A DNA stretch of 5,162 nucleotides. It comes from Oscillospiraceae bacterium. Lineage in GTDB: Bacteria; Bacillota; Clostridia; Oscillospirales; Acutalibacteraceae. The stretch lies in assembly GCA_902795765.1 (NCBI GenBank), contig CADBMQ010000235.1, positions 1 through 5,162 on the forward strand, given 5' to 3'. A program made the position numbers and the translations under genes. Under the pieces are notes generated by a model. It made no database searches. It saw only the letters and a list, made by a program, of their open reading frames with translations, and was not told the origin of the DNA. Of this stretch, positions 1 through 5,162 are shown in pieces. Each line of letters starts with the position of its first letter. The first letter of the stretch is position 1.

Positions 1-1
1 T

Positions 2-277
2 GATAAAGACATTAAAGTAGTTGCAGTTTGTGGAGGTGCAGGTTCTGACCAACTTTACATTGCAAATGAAGTTGGCGCAGATGTGCTTATTACTTCTGAA
101 ATTAAACACCACGAATGGCTTTATGCAAAACAAATTGGAATTGCTTTGATAGATGCAGGACACTTCTTTACCGAAGTAATTGCAGTTAAGCCTCTAATGG
201 ACAAAATTCAGTCACATTTCGGCAGTAAAATTGAATGCGTATTATTAAACGAAAATCCCCCATACAAGGCGGTATAA
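2..277 (+). CDS. Nif3-like dinuclear metal-centre protein (YbgI/YqfO family), 3' end only
   Basis: This is the C-terminal 91 residues of a Nif3-family protein; the 5' part lies left of the window and the frame is open from base 2. Visible hallmarks are the strand-loop VAVCGGAGSD (residues 7-16 of the fragment), then GADVLITSEIKHHEW and IDAGHFFTE. In the latter, H54 and E58 (H-x3-E spacing) match the C-terminal His and Glu that, with N-terminal His/His/Asp residues not in view, bind two metal ions in family structures. Family members form hexameric rings. Some bacterial relatives have been proposed as GTP cyclohydrolase-like or metal-handling proteins, but the physiological role is unsettled. 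A GTG at base 83 lies inside this conserved block and is not a gene start. The stop is 8 bases before the next ATG, so the gene probably shares a transcript with rqcH. Family assignment is firm; function is not. Confidence 0.93.
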   Translation, partial: DKDIKVVAVCGGAGSDQLYIANEVGADVLITSEIKHHEWLYAKQIGIALIDAGHFFTEVIAVKPLMDKIQSHFGSKIECVLLNENPPYKAV

Positions 278-285
278 AATAAACT

Positions 286-2022
286 ATGGCTTTTGACGGA
301 CTTACTCTTAATATAATAAAAAATCAACTCCAGTCTGCTATCGGCAGTCGAATTGAAAAAGTTAATATGCCAAATAAATACTCGATTTTGTTAAATCTAT
401 CTTCAAAAGATTTTTCAGGTAGATTGCTTTTGTGTTGCAATCCATCTTCTCCGAGAGTTCATTTAACAAAAGAAAAGTATGAAAATCCTCAAACTCCACC
501 TATGCTTTGTATGCTTCTAAGAAAGCGATTTACAGGTGGCAGACTTGTTAATGTTCGCCAACAAGGTGTCGATCGAGTTTTATATCTTGATTTTCAATGC
601 AGAAATGAACTTGGTGACGAAGTAAATCAAACAATTATCATTGAAATACTTGGCAGACTTTCAAATATCATCTTTACTTGCGAGAATAAGATTATTGACT
701 GTGTTCGAAGATTTGATCCCGAAGAAGGAAAGCGCTTTTTGATAAGCGGCGCTTCATATCAACCTCCCGAGTCTCAAAATAAGATAAATATCTTGACAAG
801 TGATGCCGACTGCGTGATTGAAAAGTTAAAATCGCTTGGTGATATTCCTGTTGACAAAGCGCTTTGTAGCATTTTAGATGGCGCATCTCCTATCATTTGT
901 CGTGAAATATGCTATCGTGCTATGCGTAGTTTCCCGAATTTGGGAGATATATCGGAAACAGAGTTTGAAAAGTTAAAAATCAATTTAACTAAACTTACCA
1001 ATTACCTTGAAAATCCTGAACCAACCATAATTAAAGATAAGCGTGGAAAACTAATCGACTGCACATTTATGCAGGTGCATCAATATGGTATTGGTTATGA
1101 AAATATTATTTTTGAATCAGTCGATTTAATGTTTGATAAGTATTACACCATGCGTGATAATGCAGAAAACATTCGCAAAAATGCGTCGGACCTGTTGAAA
1201 CTGATTACAAACTTATCCGAACGAACCAAACGAAAAATTGAATACAGAAAAAAAGACTTAAAATCAACTGAAAAACGTGATAAATACAGAGTCTATGGTG
1301 AACTAATCAAAACAAATTTACATCTATTAAATTCAGGCGACAAATCGCTAACTACAATAAATTATTACGATGAAAATTGCGCTGAAATAACAATTCCGCT
1401 TGATGAAAAATTATCCCCTGCTCAAAATGCTCAAAAATATTTTAAGAATTATAAAAAAGCATCTGTTGCTGCAGGAATGTTAAGCGAGTTGATTGAGCAA
1501 GCACAATCAGAACTCAAATATTTTGATTCTGTTTTTGATTGTTTATCAAGAGCACAGACTAATGATGAACTTGATGCTATTCGCCGTGAATTGATCGAAA
1601 CAGGATACGTCCGTGCACAGAAAAATATAAAATTGAAGCCACGTCAAATTCCTTATATGGAATTTGAAATTGATGGATTTAAAGTTTGTGCAGGAAAAAA
1701 CAACGTGCAAAACGATACATTAACTCTTAAAGTGGCAGACAAATTTGATATTTGGCTTCACACAAAAGATATTGCAGGTTCACATGTTGTTATTTTTGCA
1801 GACAGAAAAGAAGTGCCTGACGATGTTATTAAAAAAGCCGCTAACATTGCGGCAGTCAACTCAAAAGGTGCTGATTCAAGCGGTGTACCTGTCGAATATT
1901 GCTATGCAAAATTTGTCAAAAAGCCTTCGGGAGCAAAACCGGGTATGGTTATTTATACAAATAACAAAACATTATATGTTACTCCCGATAAGACTACCGC
2001 TGATAATTTTAGAATTAAATAA
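286..2022 (+). CDS. rqcH: RqcH, NFACT-family ribosome quality control protein
   Basis: A complete 578-residue protein, close to the usual length of about 570. RqcH binds stalled 50S-peptidyl-tRNA complexes, recruits tRNA-Ala and drives C-terminal alanine tailing that marks nascent chains for degradation. It was long annotated as fibronectin-binding protein A N-terminal/DUF814. The start MAFDGLTL is the canonical family N-terminus, so the ATG is secure although the only SD-like sequence (AAGGCGG, about 266-272, inside nif3) sits unusually far upstream. The NFACT-N region includes D96-R97, matching the Asp-Arg pair essential for Ala tailing in Bacillus, then EILGRLSN (120-127) and GASYQPP (155-161). 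A helix-hairpin-helix-like stretch lies near 180-210. Charged coiled-coil arms span about 285-350 and 385-425, including the typical LSPAQNAQKYF at 376-386. NFACT-R occupies about 455-565 and contains FDIWLHTKDIAGSHVV (487 onward). No domain is missing. It is cytoplasmic and ribosome-associated. Confidence 0.96.
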   Translation: MAFDGLTLNIIKNQLQSAIGSRIEKVNMPNKYSILLNLSSKDFSGRLLLCCNPSSPRVHLTKEKYENPQTPPMLCMLLRKRFTGGRLVNVRQQGVDRVLYLDFQCRNELGDEVNQTIIIEILGRLSNIIFTCENKIIDCVRRFDPEEGKRFLISGASYQPPESQNKINILTSDADCVIEKLKSLGDIPVDKALCSILDGASPIICREICYRAMRSFPNLGDISETEFEKLKINLTKLTNYLENPEPTIIKDKRGKLIDCTFMQVHQYGIGYENIIFESVDLMFDKYYTMRDNAENIRKNASDLLKLITNLSERTKRKIEYRKKDLKSTEKRDKYRVYGELIKTNLHLLNSGDKSLTTINYYDENCAEITIPLDEKLSPAQNAQKYFKNYKKASVAAGMLSELIEQAQSELKYFDSVFDCLSRAQTNDELDAIRRELIETGYVRAQKNIKLKPRQIPYMEFEIDGFKVCAGKNNVQNDTLTLKVADKFDIWLHTKDIAGSHVVIFADRKEVPDDVIKKAANIAAVNSKGADSSGVPVEYCYAKFVKKPSGAKPGMVIYTNNKTLYVTPDKTTADNFRIK

Positions 2023-2032
2023 CTCTTAATTT

Positions 2033-2039
2033 GAAAGGA
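2033..2039 (+). promoter_or_regulatory. Ribosome binding site for first DRTGG gene
   Basis: GAAAGGA lies 10 bases upstream of the ATG at 2050, inside the 27-base gap after rqcH. It supports that start. The gap holds no recognisable hairpin terminator, and I see no convincing -35/-10 pair in it or just before it. Confidence 0.7.
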
Positions 2040-2049
2040 TTGTTTTATT

Positions 2050-2388
2050 ATGACACTTAAAGAAGTATGCGAAATTCTTGAAGCAAATGTTGTTTGTGGG
2101 CAAGACAACTTGGACATCGAAGTCAAAATGGCTTGTGGCTCTGATATGATGAGCGATGTTTTGGCTTTTGTGAAAAATCAGTCTCTTTTGCTCACAGGTT
2201 TGCAAAATCCGCAGGTTGTTCGTACTGCCGATATGATGGATATGCATTGTATCGTTTTTGTTAGAGGTAAAGAACCTACCGAAGACATTATCGAACTCGC
2301 TTGCGACAGAGATATCGTTTTAATGCAAACTCCCCTTCGTATGTTTACTGCTTGTGGTAGACTTTACGATGCAGGTTTGAAAGGTTAA
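2050..2388 (+). CDS. DRTGG-domain protein, first copy
   Basis: A 112-residue soluble protein resembling the stand-alone DRTGG family, often annotated as related to a regulatory domain of HPr kinase or phosphotransacetylase. The fold features visible are an N-terminal helix (TLKEVCEILEANVV), then GSDMMSDVLAFVKN (about residues 30-43), a hydrophobic strand SLLLTGL, an amphipathic helix, a strand CIVFVRGK, the helix EDIIELACDRD, a strand IVLMQT, and a final segment TACGRLYDAG. The literal D-R-T-G-G string is absent, as in many members. No catalytic motif is seen; in this family the domain is thought to bind a small ligand or protein partner, but the ligand is unknown to me. The stop is one base before the GTG of the ATPase gene, implying coupled translation. 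A second divergent copy lies at 4131-4472. Family call is fairly sure; role in the module is inferred from context. Confidence 0.82.
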   Translation: MTLKEVCEILEANVVCGQDNLDIEVKMACGSDMMSDVLAFVKNQSLLLTGLQNPQVVRTADMMDMHCIVFVRGKEPTEDIIELACDRDIVLMQTPLRMFTACGRLYDAGLKG

Positions 2389-2394
2389 GGTGAG
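2387..2394 (+). promoter_or_regulatory. SD-like AAGGTGAG that makes the ATPase start ambiguous
   Basis: Two in-frame GTG codons compete. GTG at 2390 is served by GAAAGG (2379-2384, 5-base spacing) inside the preceding gene. GTG at 2399, three codons later, is served by AAGGTGAG itself with 4-base spacing. The next in-frame ATG is codon 46, within the ATPase fold, so the start must be one of the GTGs. Confidence 0.5.
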
Positions 2395-2809
2395 TTTCGT
2401 GGATATTTCATATAATGTCAACGGTGATGATTTTACCCGTGCAGGTGAGGCGTCAAGCAAATTCAAAAAAGCTCTCAAGCAGGTTGGCTTTGATGCAGAA
2501 ATTATAAGACGTGTCACTATCGCTATGTATGAAGCTGAAATAAATATGGTAATTCATGCTCACGGCGGTGTGATTGACTGTAAAATTACACCTGAAAAAA
2601 TCGAACTTTGGTTTCGTGATAAAGGACCGGGTATTGAAAATATTGACCTTGCTATGAAGGAAGGCTATTCAACTGCACCCGACAATGTTCGTTCATTGGG
2701 ATTTGGCGCAGGAATGGGATTACCAAACATAAAAAAATACACCGATGAAATGAAAATTGAAACTGAACTCGGTGTTGGTACAACAGTATACATAGCAGTT
2801 AACGTTTAA
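2390..2809 (+). CDS. Anti-sigma-type serine kinase / GHKL ATPase (RsbW/SpoIIAB/RsbT-like)
   Basis: A 139-residue single-domain GHKL (Bergerat-fold) ATPase, the size of RsbW, SpoIIAB or RsbT. The N-box is E48-A-E-I-N52 with N52 as the expected Mg-ATP ligand; the G1 box is D77-K-G-P-G-I; the G2 lid is GFGAGMGLPN at about 104-113; a C-terminal strand GVGTTVYIAV closes the fold. Family members either hold a sigma factor inactive and phosphorylate a STAS anti-anti-sigma, or act as switch kinases releasing a phosphatase. No STAS protein, sigma factor, histidine phospho-acceptor domain or PP2C phosphatase is encoded in the window, so the target is unknown. It begins one base after the first DRTGG gene and ends 12 bases before the hydrogenase-like gene. 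The inference is that it is the signal output of the redox sensor encoded next door. The start is GTG at 2390 or possibly GTG at 2399. Confidence 0.88.
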   Translation: MSFVDISYNVNGDDFTRAGEASSKFKKALKQVGFDAEIIRRVTIAMYEAEINMVIHAHGGVIDCKITPEKIELWFRDKGPGIENIDLAMKEGYSTAPDNVRSLGFGAGMGLPNIKKYTDEMKIETELGVGTTVYIAVNV

Positions 2810-2811
2810 AC

Positions 2812-2816
2812 GGAGG
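2812..2816 (+). promoter_or_regulatory. Strong ribosome binding site of hydrogenase-like gene
   Basis: A perfect GGAGG core lies 5 bases before the ATG at 2822. It is the strongest SD in the window, suggesting that the iron-sulfur protein is translated at a high rate relative to its neighbours. Confidence 0.85.
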
Positions 2817-2821
2817 TACTT

Positions 2822-4141
2822 ATGAATAAACCGTTTCACTCTGTCACACTCGATCCGGACAAGTGTAGAGGTTGTATTACTTGCGTAAACCGTTGCCCAA
2901 CAGGCGCTATTCGTGTTCGCAACGGAAAAGCTAAAATTTTAGCAGAATTATGTATAGATTGCGGTGAATGTATTCGTCGTTGCCCTCATCACGCAAAAAA
3001 AGCCGTTTACGATTCACTTGACAGATTAAATGAATTTGAATACAAAATCGCTCTACCCGCTCCGGCTTTATATGGACAGATAAACAATCTTGAAGATATA
3101 GATTATGTTCTTACAGCGCTTAAAAAGATAGGGTTTGACGATGTTTTTGAAGTATCGAAAGCAGCTGAACTAATTTCTTGCTACACTCGTGATTTAATAA
3201 ACAGTGGAAAGCTTAAAAAACCAGTCATTTCATCGGCTTGCCCTGCTGTTGTTAGACTTATAAAAGTGCGTTTTGCTCAACTTTGTGACAATGTTTTGCC
3301 ATTGCTTCCACCGATGGAGTTGGCGGCAAAAATTGCTCGTGAAGAAGCAATTAAAAAAACTGGACTCCAAAGCGAAAAAATTGGTATTTTCTTTATTTCA
3401 CCGTGTGCCGCAAAGGTTACTGATGTGAAAAATCCGATTGGTAGAGATAAGTCTGAAATTGACTATGTGCTTTCTATTGGTGAGGTATATCCTCCGCTTA
3501 TTTCAAAAATGAATAAGCTTGATAAGGTTGAACCTCTTAGTGAATCAGGCATAATAGGTGTTGGCTGGGCAAGTTCAGGTGGCGAATCCTCTGCTTTGTT
3601 TAACGAAAAATATCTTGCTGCTGACGGAATTGAAGAAGTTATTAAAATTCTTGAAGAAATTGAAGATGAGCATTTATACGATCTTGATTTTGTTGAATTA
3701 AACGCTTGCAACGGTGGGTGTGTTGGTGGTGTTTTAACCGCAGAAAATCCTTATGTTGCAAAAGCAAGAATTCAAATGCTTAGAAAATATCTTCCCGTTT
3801 CGCAAAATCATATTGATGAGAATGCAGATACATCAAATGTTGATTGGGACGGAGAACTTATACCCGAAAAAACTATGATGCTTTCAGAAAATATCGGCGA
3901 ATCATTGCGTATGCTTTCAGAGATTGACGATATGGTTGAGAGATTGCCACAGCTCGACTGTGGTGCTTGTGGTGCCCCCTCGTGCCATGCGTTTGCAGAA
4001 GATGTTGTTCGTGGTTACGCAAACGAAAACGACTGTATTTTCCAACTTCGTGACTACATACATAATCTTGTGAGAAGTGTTTCATCGCTTGAATCACTTT
4101 TGCCGAATAAAGTCAGAAAGGAAAACGACGATGAAAATTAA
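2822..4141 (+). CDS. HydS-like putative sensory [FeFe]-hydrogenase without PAS domain
   Basis: A 439-residue soluble iron-sulfur protein. Residues 10-58 hold two [4Fe-4S] ferredoxin motifs (C15, C18, C21, C25 and C44, C47, C50, C54). About 70-325 form an [FeFe]-hydrogenase large-subunit H-cluster domain with L1 S137-S-A139-C140-P, L2 S193-P-C195-A-A-K198 and L3 E292-L-N-A-C296-N-G-G-C300. The four H-cluster ligands are therefore all present, but the proton-relay cysteine of catalytic enzymes (TSCCP) is A139. The methionines of L2 and L3 are S193 and N294. C140-C195 spacing (55) equals that of Clostridium pasteurianum CpI as I remember it, whereas C195-C296 (101) is about 40 shorter. Residues 380-405 (C380, C383, C388, C405) form a four-cysteine FeS domain (PF04060 type). 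No small-subunit (HSSS) segment and no PAS domain are present. This architecture points to group C, HydS-like sensors rather than H2-producing enzymes. Maturation would need HydE/F/G, encoded elsewhere. Confidence 0.87.
   Translation: MNKPFHSVTLDPDKCRGCITCVNRCPTGAIRVRNGKAKILAELCIDCGECIRRCPHHAKKAVYDSLDRLNEFEYKIALPAPALYGQINNLEDIDYVLTALKKIGFDDVFEVSKAAELISCYTRDLINSGKLKKPVISSACPAVVRLIKVRFAQLCDNVLPLLPPMELAAKIAREEAIKKTGLQSEKIGIFFISPCAAKVTDVKNPIGRDKSEIDYVLSIGEVYPPLISKMNKLDKVEPLSESGIIGVGWASSGGESSALFNEKYLAADGIEEVIKILEEIEDEHLYDLDFVELNACNGGCVGGVLTAENPYVAKARIQMLRKYLPVSQNHIDENADTSNVDWDGELIPEKTMMLSENIGESLRMLSEIDDMVERLPQLDCGACGAPSCHAFAEDVVRGYANENDCIFQLRDYIHNLVRSVSSLESLLPNKVRKENDDEN
4117..4122 (+). promoter_or_regulatory. 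Ribosome binding site that fixes the second DRTGG start
   Basis: AAAGGA, inside the end of the hydrogenase-like gene, sits 8 bases upstream of ATG 4131. It favours that ATG over an in-frame upstream start at 4077, which would only add 18 residues unlike the family. Confidence 0.7.
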
Positions 4142-4472
4142 AATCAGCGAACTTTGCGAAAAGATGCAAGGCCAAATGATAAATACTCCTGATTTTGACG
4201 AAATAACCGTTGAAAACGGTTATATGTGTGATCTTTTGAGTTTTGTTATCGGCAGAGTTAAAGAAAACAGTGTGTGGATTACTGTTATCGGTAACTTAAA
4301 TACTATTGCGGTTGCGGTTTTAGCAGAAATTCCATGCATCATTCTTGCAGAAAACTCTGAACTTGATGATGACGCTAAAATTCGTGCGGAACAAAATGAT
4401 ATAGCTGTAATTAAAACATCTCTAAATTCTTTTGATGCTGCAGTTATACTTGGCAAGGTTTTAGGATTATGA
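4131..4472 (+). CDS. DRTGG-domain protein, second, divergent copy
   Basis: A 113-residue soluble protein of the same stand-alone DRTGG family as the gene at 2050 but clearly divergent. Visible elements are KISELCEKMQG (N-terminal helix), MCDLLSFVIGRVKEN (about 33-47), the strand SVWITVIG, then LNTIAVAVLAEIPCIILAE (about 57-75), an acidic helix, IAVIKTSLN and a last helix DAAVILGKVLG. The W-I-T strand followed by an N-x-x-A-V-A-V-L helix is typical of the copies lying beside PHP and hydrogenase genes. It lacks any catalytic motif that I recognise, and a ligand-binding or scaffold role is inferred. The start at ATG 4131 overlaps the hydrogenase-like gene by 11 bases and is preceded by AAAGGA at 4117-4122. 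Its stop overlaps the next ATG in an ATGA tetranucleotide. Pairwise identity to the first copy looks low apart from hydrophobic pattern, so they are probably not interchangeable. Confidence 0.82.
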   Translation: MKIKISELCEKMQGQMINTPDFDEITVENGYMCDLLSFVIGRVKENSVWITVIGNLNTIAVAVLAEIPCIILAENSELDDDAKIRAEQNDIAVIKTSLNSFDAAVILGKVLGL

Positions 4473-5162
4473 GAGTTTTTTACGATATGCACTTGCATTC
4501 GTGCTTATCTCCTTGTGGTGATAATGATATGACACCCTATAACCTCGTGAATATGGCGGCAATTAATGAACTCGATGTTATTGCATTGACAGATCATAAC
4601 ACAAGCAAAAACTGTCCTGCGGCGGTTGAGGTTGCGAAAGAAGTTGGAATAACTCTTATCTGTGGTATGGAACTTTGTACTATGGAAGAAATTCATTGTG
4701 TTTGCTTGTTCCCAGATTTAGAACGTGCTATGGCATTTGATGATTTTGTAAATAATCTTATACCAAATGTACAAAACAAACCCGAAATTTTCGGTGAACA
4801 GTTGATTATGGATTCGCAAGATGGGATTATCGGCAAAGAAGATAAGTTACTTATTACCGCTGCAAATATAAGCATCATTGACCTACCGAATGCTGTGAAT
4901 AAATACGATGGGATATGTTATCCCGCTCATATTGATAAATCAGCGTATAGTGTTTTATCTGCACTTGGAGATATCCCTCCTGAATGCGATTTCAAATCTG
5001 TTGAGATCAGCGCAAGAGGCGATGTTGGTGCATTAAAAGAAAAGTACGATTTATTGAATCATGTTCCACTAATTTTATCTTCTGATGCTCATTATTTAGA
5101 AGATATTAACCCGCAAAGAGCGTGGCTTGAACTTGAAGACAACTCAGTTGAATCAGTACTAA
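4469..5162 (+). CDS. PHP-domain metal-dependent phosphoesterase, 3' end cut
   Basis: The frame stays open to the right edge, giving 231 residues that begin MRVFYDMHLHSC. Metal-site motifs of the PHP (polymerase and histidinol phosphatase) family are all visible: H8-L-H10, T41-D42-H43-N, G66-M-E68, H76, P152-A-H154 and S205-D206-A-H208. This is the set expected for a trinuclear metal site hydrolysing phosphoester bonds. SPCGDNDMTP (14-23) and IFGEQLIM (107-114) mark the subfamily often called PHP-domain/TrpH-related, which I know beside DRTGG and [FeFe]-hydrogenase genes. Its substrate is unknown; nucleotides or other small phosphate monoesters are possible. The ATG overlaps the preceding stop (ATGA), the tightest coupling in the window. 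The spacing suggests that little of the PHP fold is missing beyond base 5162. Family confidence is high and the specific function is open. Confidence 0.92.
   Translation, partial: MRVFYDMHLHSCLSPCGDNDMTPYNLVNMAAINELDVIALTDHNTSKNCPAAVEVAKEVGITLICGMELCTMEEIHCVCLFPDLERAMAFDDFVNNLIPNVQNKPEIFGEQLIMDSQDGIIGKEDKLLITAANISIIDLPNAVNKYDGICYPAHIDKSAYSVLSALGDIPPECDFKSVEISARGDVGALKEKYDLLNHVPLILSSDAHYLEDINPQRAWLELEDNSVESVL

Noticed and set aside
83..277. A GTG-started 64-residue small gene
   Set aside because: The frame is open from base 2 and the upstream residues (CGGAGSD block) are conserved Nif3 sequence, so this is the tail of a longer gene.
692..886. Minus-strand open frames here and at 2026-2247, 2320-2517, 3463-3711, 3873-4097, 4220-4498, 4505-4696 and 4693-4878
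   Set aside because: All are antisense to well-supported genes, lack SDs or recognisable domains, and have compositions expected of shadow frames.
1745..2029. 94-residue open frame overlapping the end of rqcH
   Set aside because: It lies in another frame of the strongly conserved NFACT-R domain, with no SD and no protein-like pattern.
1960..2049. Promoter or terminator between rqcH and the first DRTGG gene
   Set aside because: An operon boundary is likely on functional grounds, but I could not find a properly spaced -35/-10 pair or a GC-rich hairpin with T-tract; only AT-rich sequence and an SD are visible.
4077..4130. Upstream in-frame start adding 18 residues to the second DRTGG protein
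   Set aside because: It would overlap the hydrogenase-like gene by about 65 bases, its added residues do not look like the family, and ATG 4131 has AAAGGA at good spacing.
2822..4141. Catalytic H2-evolving [FeFe]-hydrogenase (HydA)
   Set aside because: L1 reads SSACP rather than TSCCP, the L2 and L3 methionines are absent, the L2-L3 interval is short, and a C-terminal four-cysteine FeS domain is present; these fit the sensory group.
1..5162. CRISPR arrays, insertion sequences, tRNAs or rRNAs
   Set aside because: No direct repeats with spacers, terminal inverted repeats, transposase motifs or RNA-gene signatures were seen; the window is nearly all coding.

Overview
The window reads as an AT-rich (roughly 35-40% G+C by eye) stretch from a low-GC Gram-positive anaerobe, most likely a Clostridia/Oscillospiraceae-type organism. 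The evidence is Bacillota-like AGGAGG-type ribosome binding sites, a Clostridia-style RqcH, and a gene set (DRTGG, anti-sigma-type ATPase, [FeFe]-hydrogenase-like protein, DRTGG, PHP) that I know from anaerobic hydrogen-metabolising Firmicutes and Thermotogae. All genes are on the + strand and very tightly packed; no non-coding stretch exceeds about 30 bases. I see no RNA gene, mobile element, repeat array or CRISPR.

Left block (1-2022): the 3' end of a Nif3-like dinuclear-metal protein is followed after 8 bases by a complete rqcH (NFACT protein, ribosome quality control). These are housekeeping genes.

Right block (2050 to the window end): five genes form a compact module. In order they are a small DRTGG-domain protein, a GHKL ATPase of the anti-sigma-factor kinase type, a 439-residue iron-sulfur protein with an [FeFe]-hydrogenase H-cluster domain, a second divergent DRTGG protein, and a PHP-domain metallo-phosphoesterase cut by the window end. 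Junctions are a 1-base gap, a 12-base gap carrying a strong GGAGG, an 11-base overlap and a 4-base ATGA overlap, so co-transcription and translational coupling are very likely.

The hydrogenase-like protein keeps all four cysteines expected to hold the H-cluster. It has lost the proton-relay cysteine (Ala in its place) and the methionines that flank the cluster in catalytic enzymes, and it carries an extra C-terminal four-cysteine FeS domain. This is the signature of the putative sensory (group C, HydS-like) hydrogenases, not of a bulk H2 producer. Unlike the HydS proteins I recall, it has no C-terminal PAS domain. My reading, an inference, is a redox/H2-sensing module: the H-cluster protein senses, the adjacent ATPase relays (kinase or partner-switching), and the DRTGG and PHP proteins act as nucleotide-binding or phosphoester-processing accessories. 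The bifurcating hydrogenase genes (NuoE/NuoF-like and HydA) often found with such modules would be expected just beyond the right edge, but are not in view.
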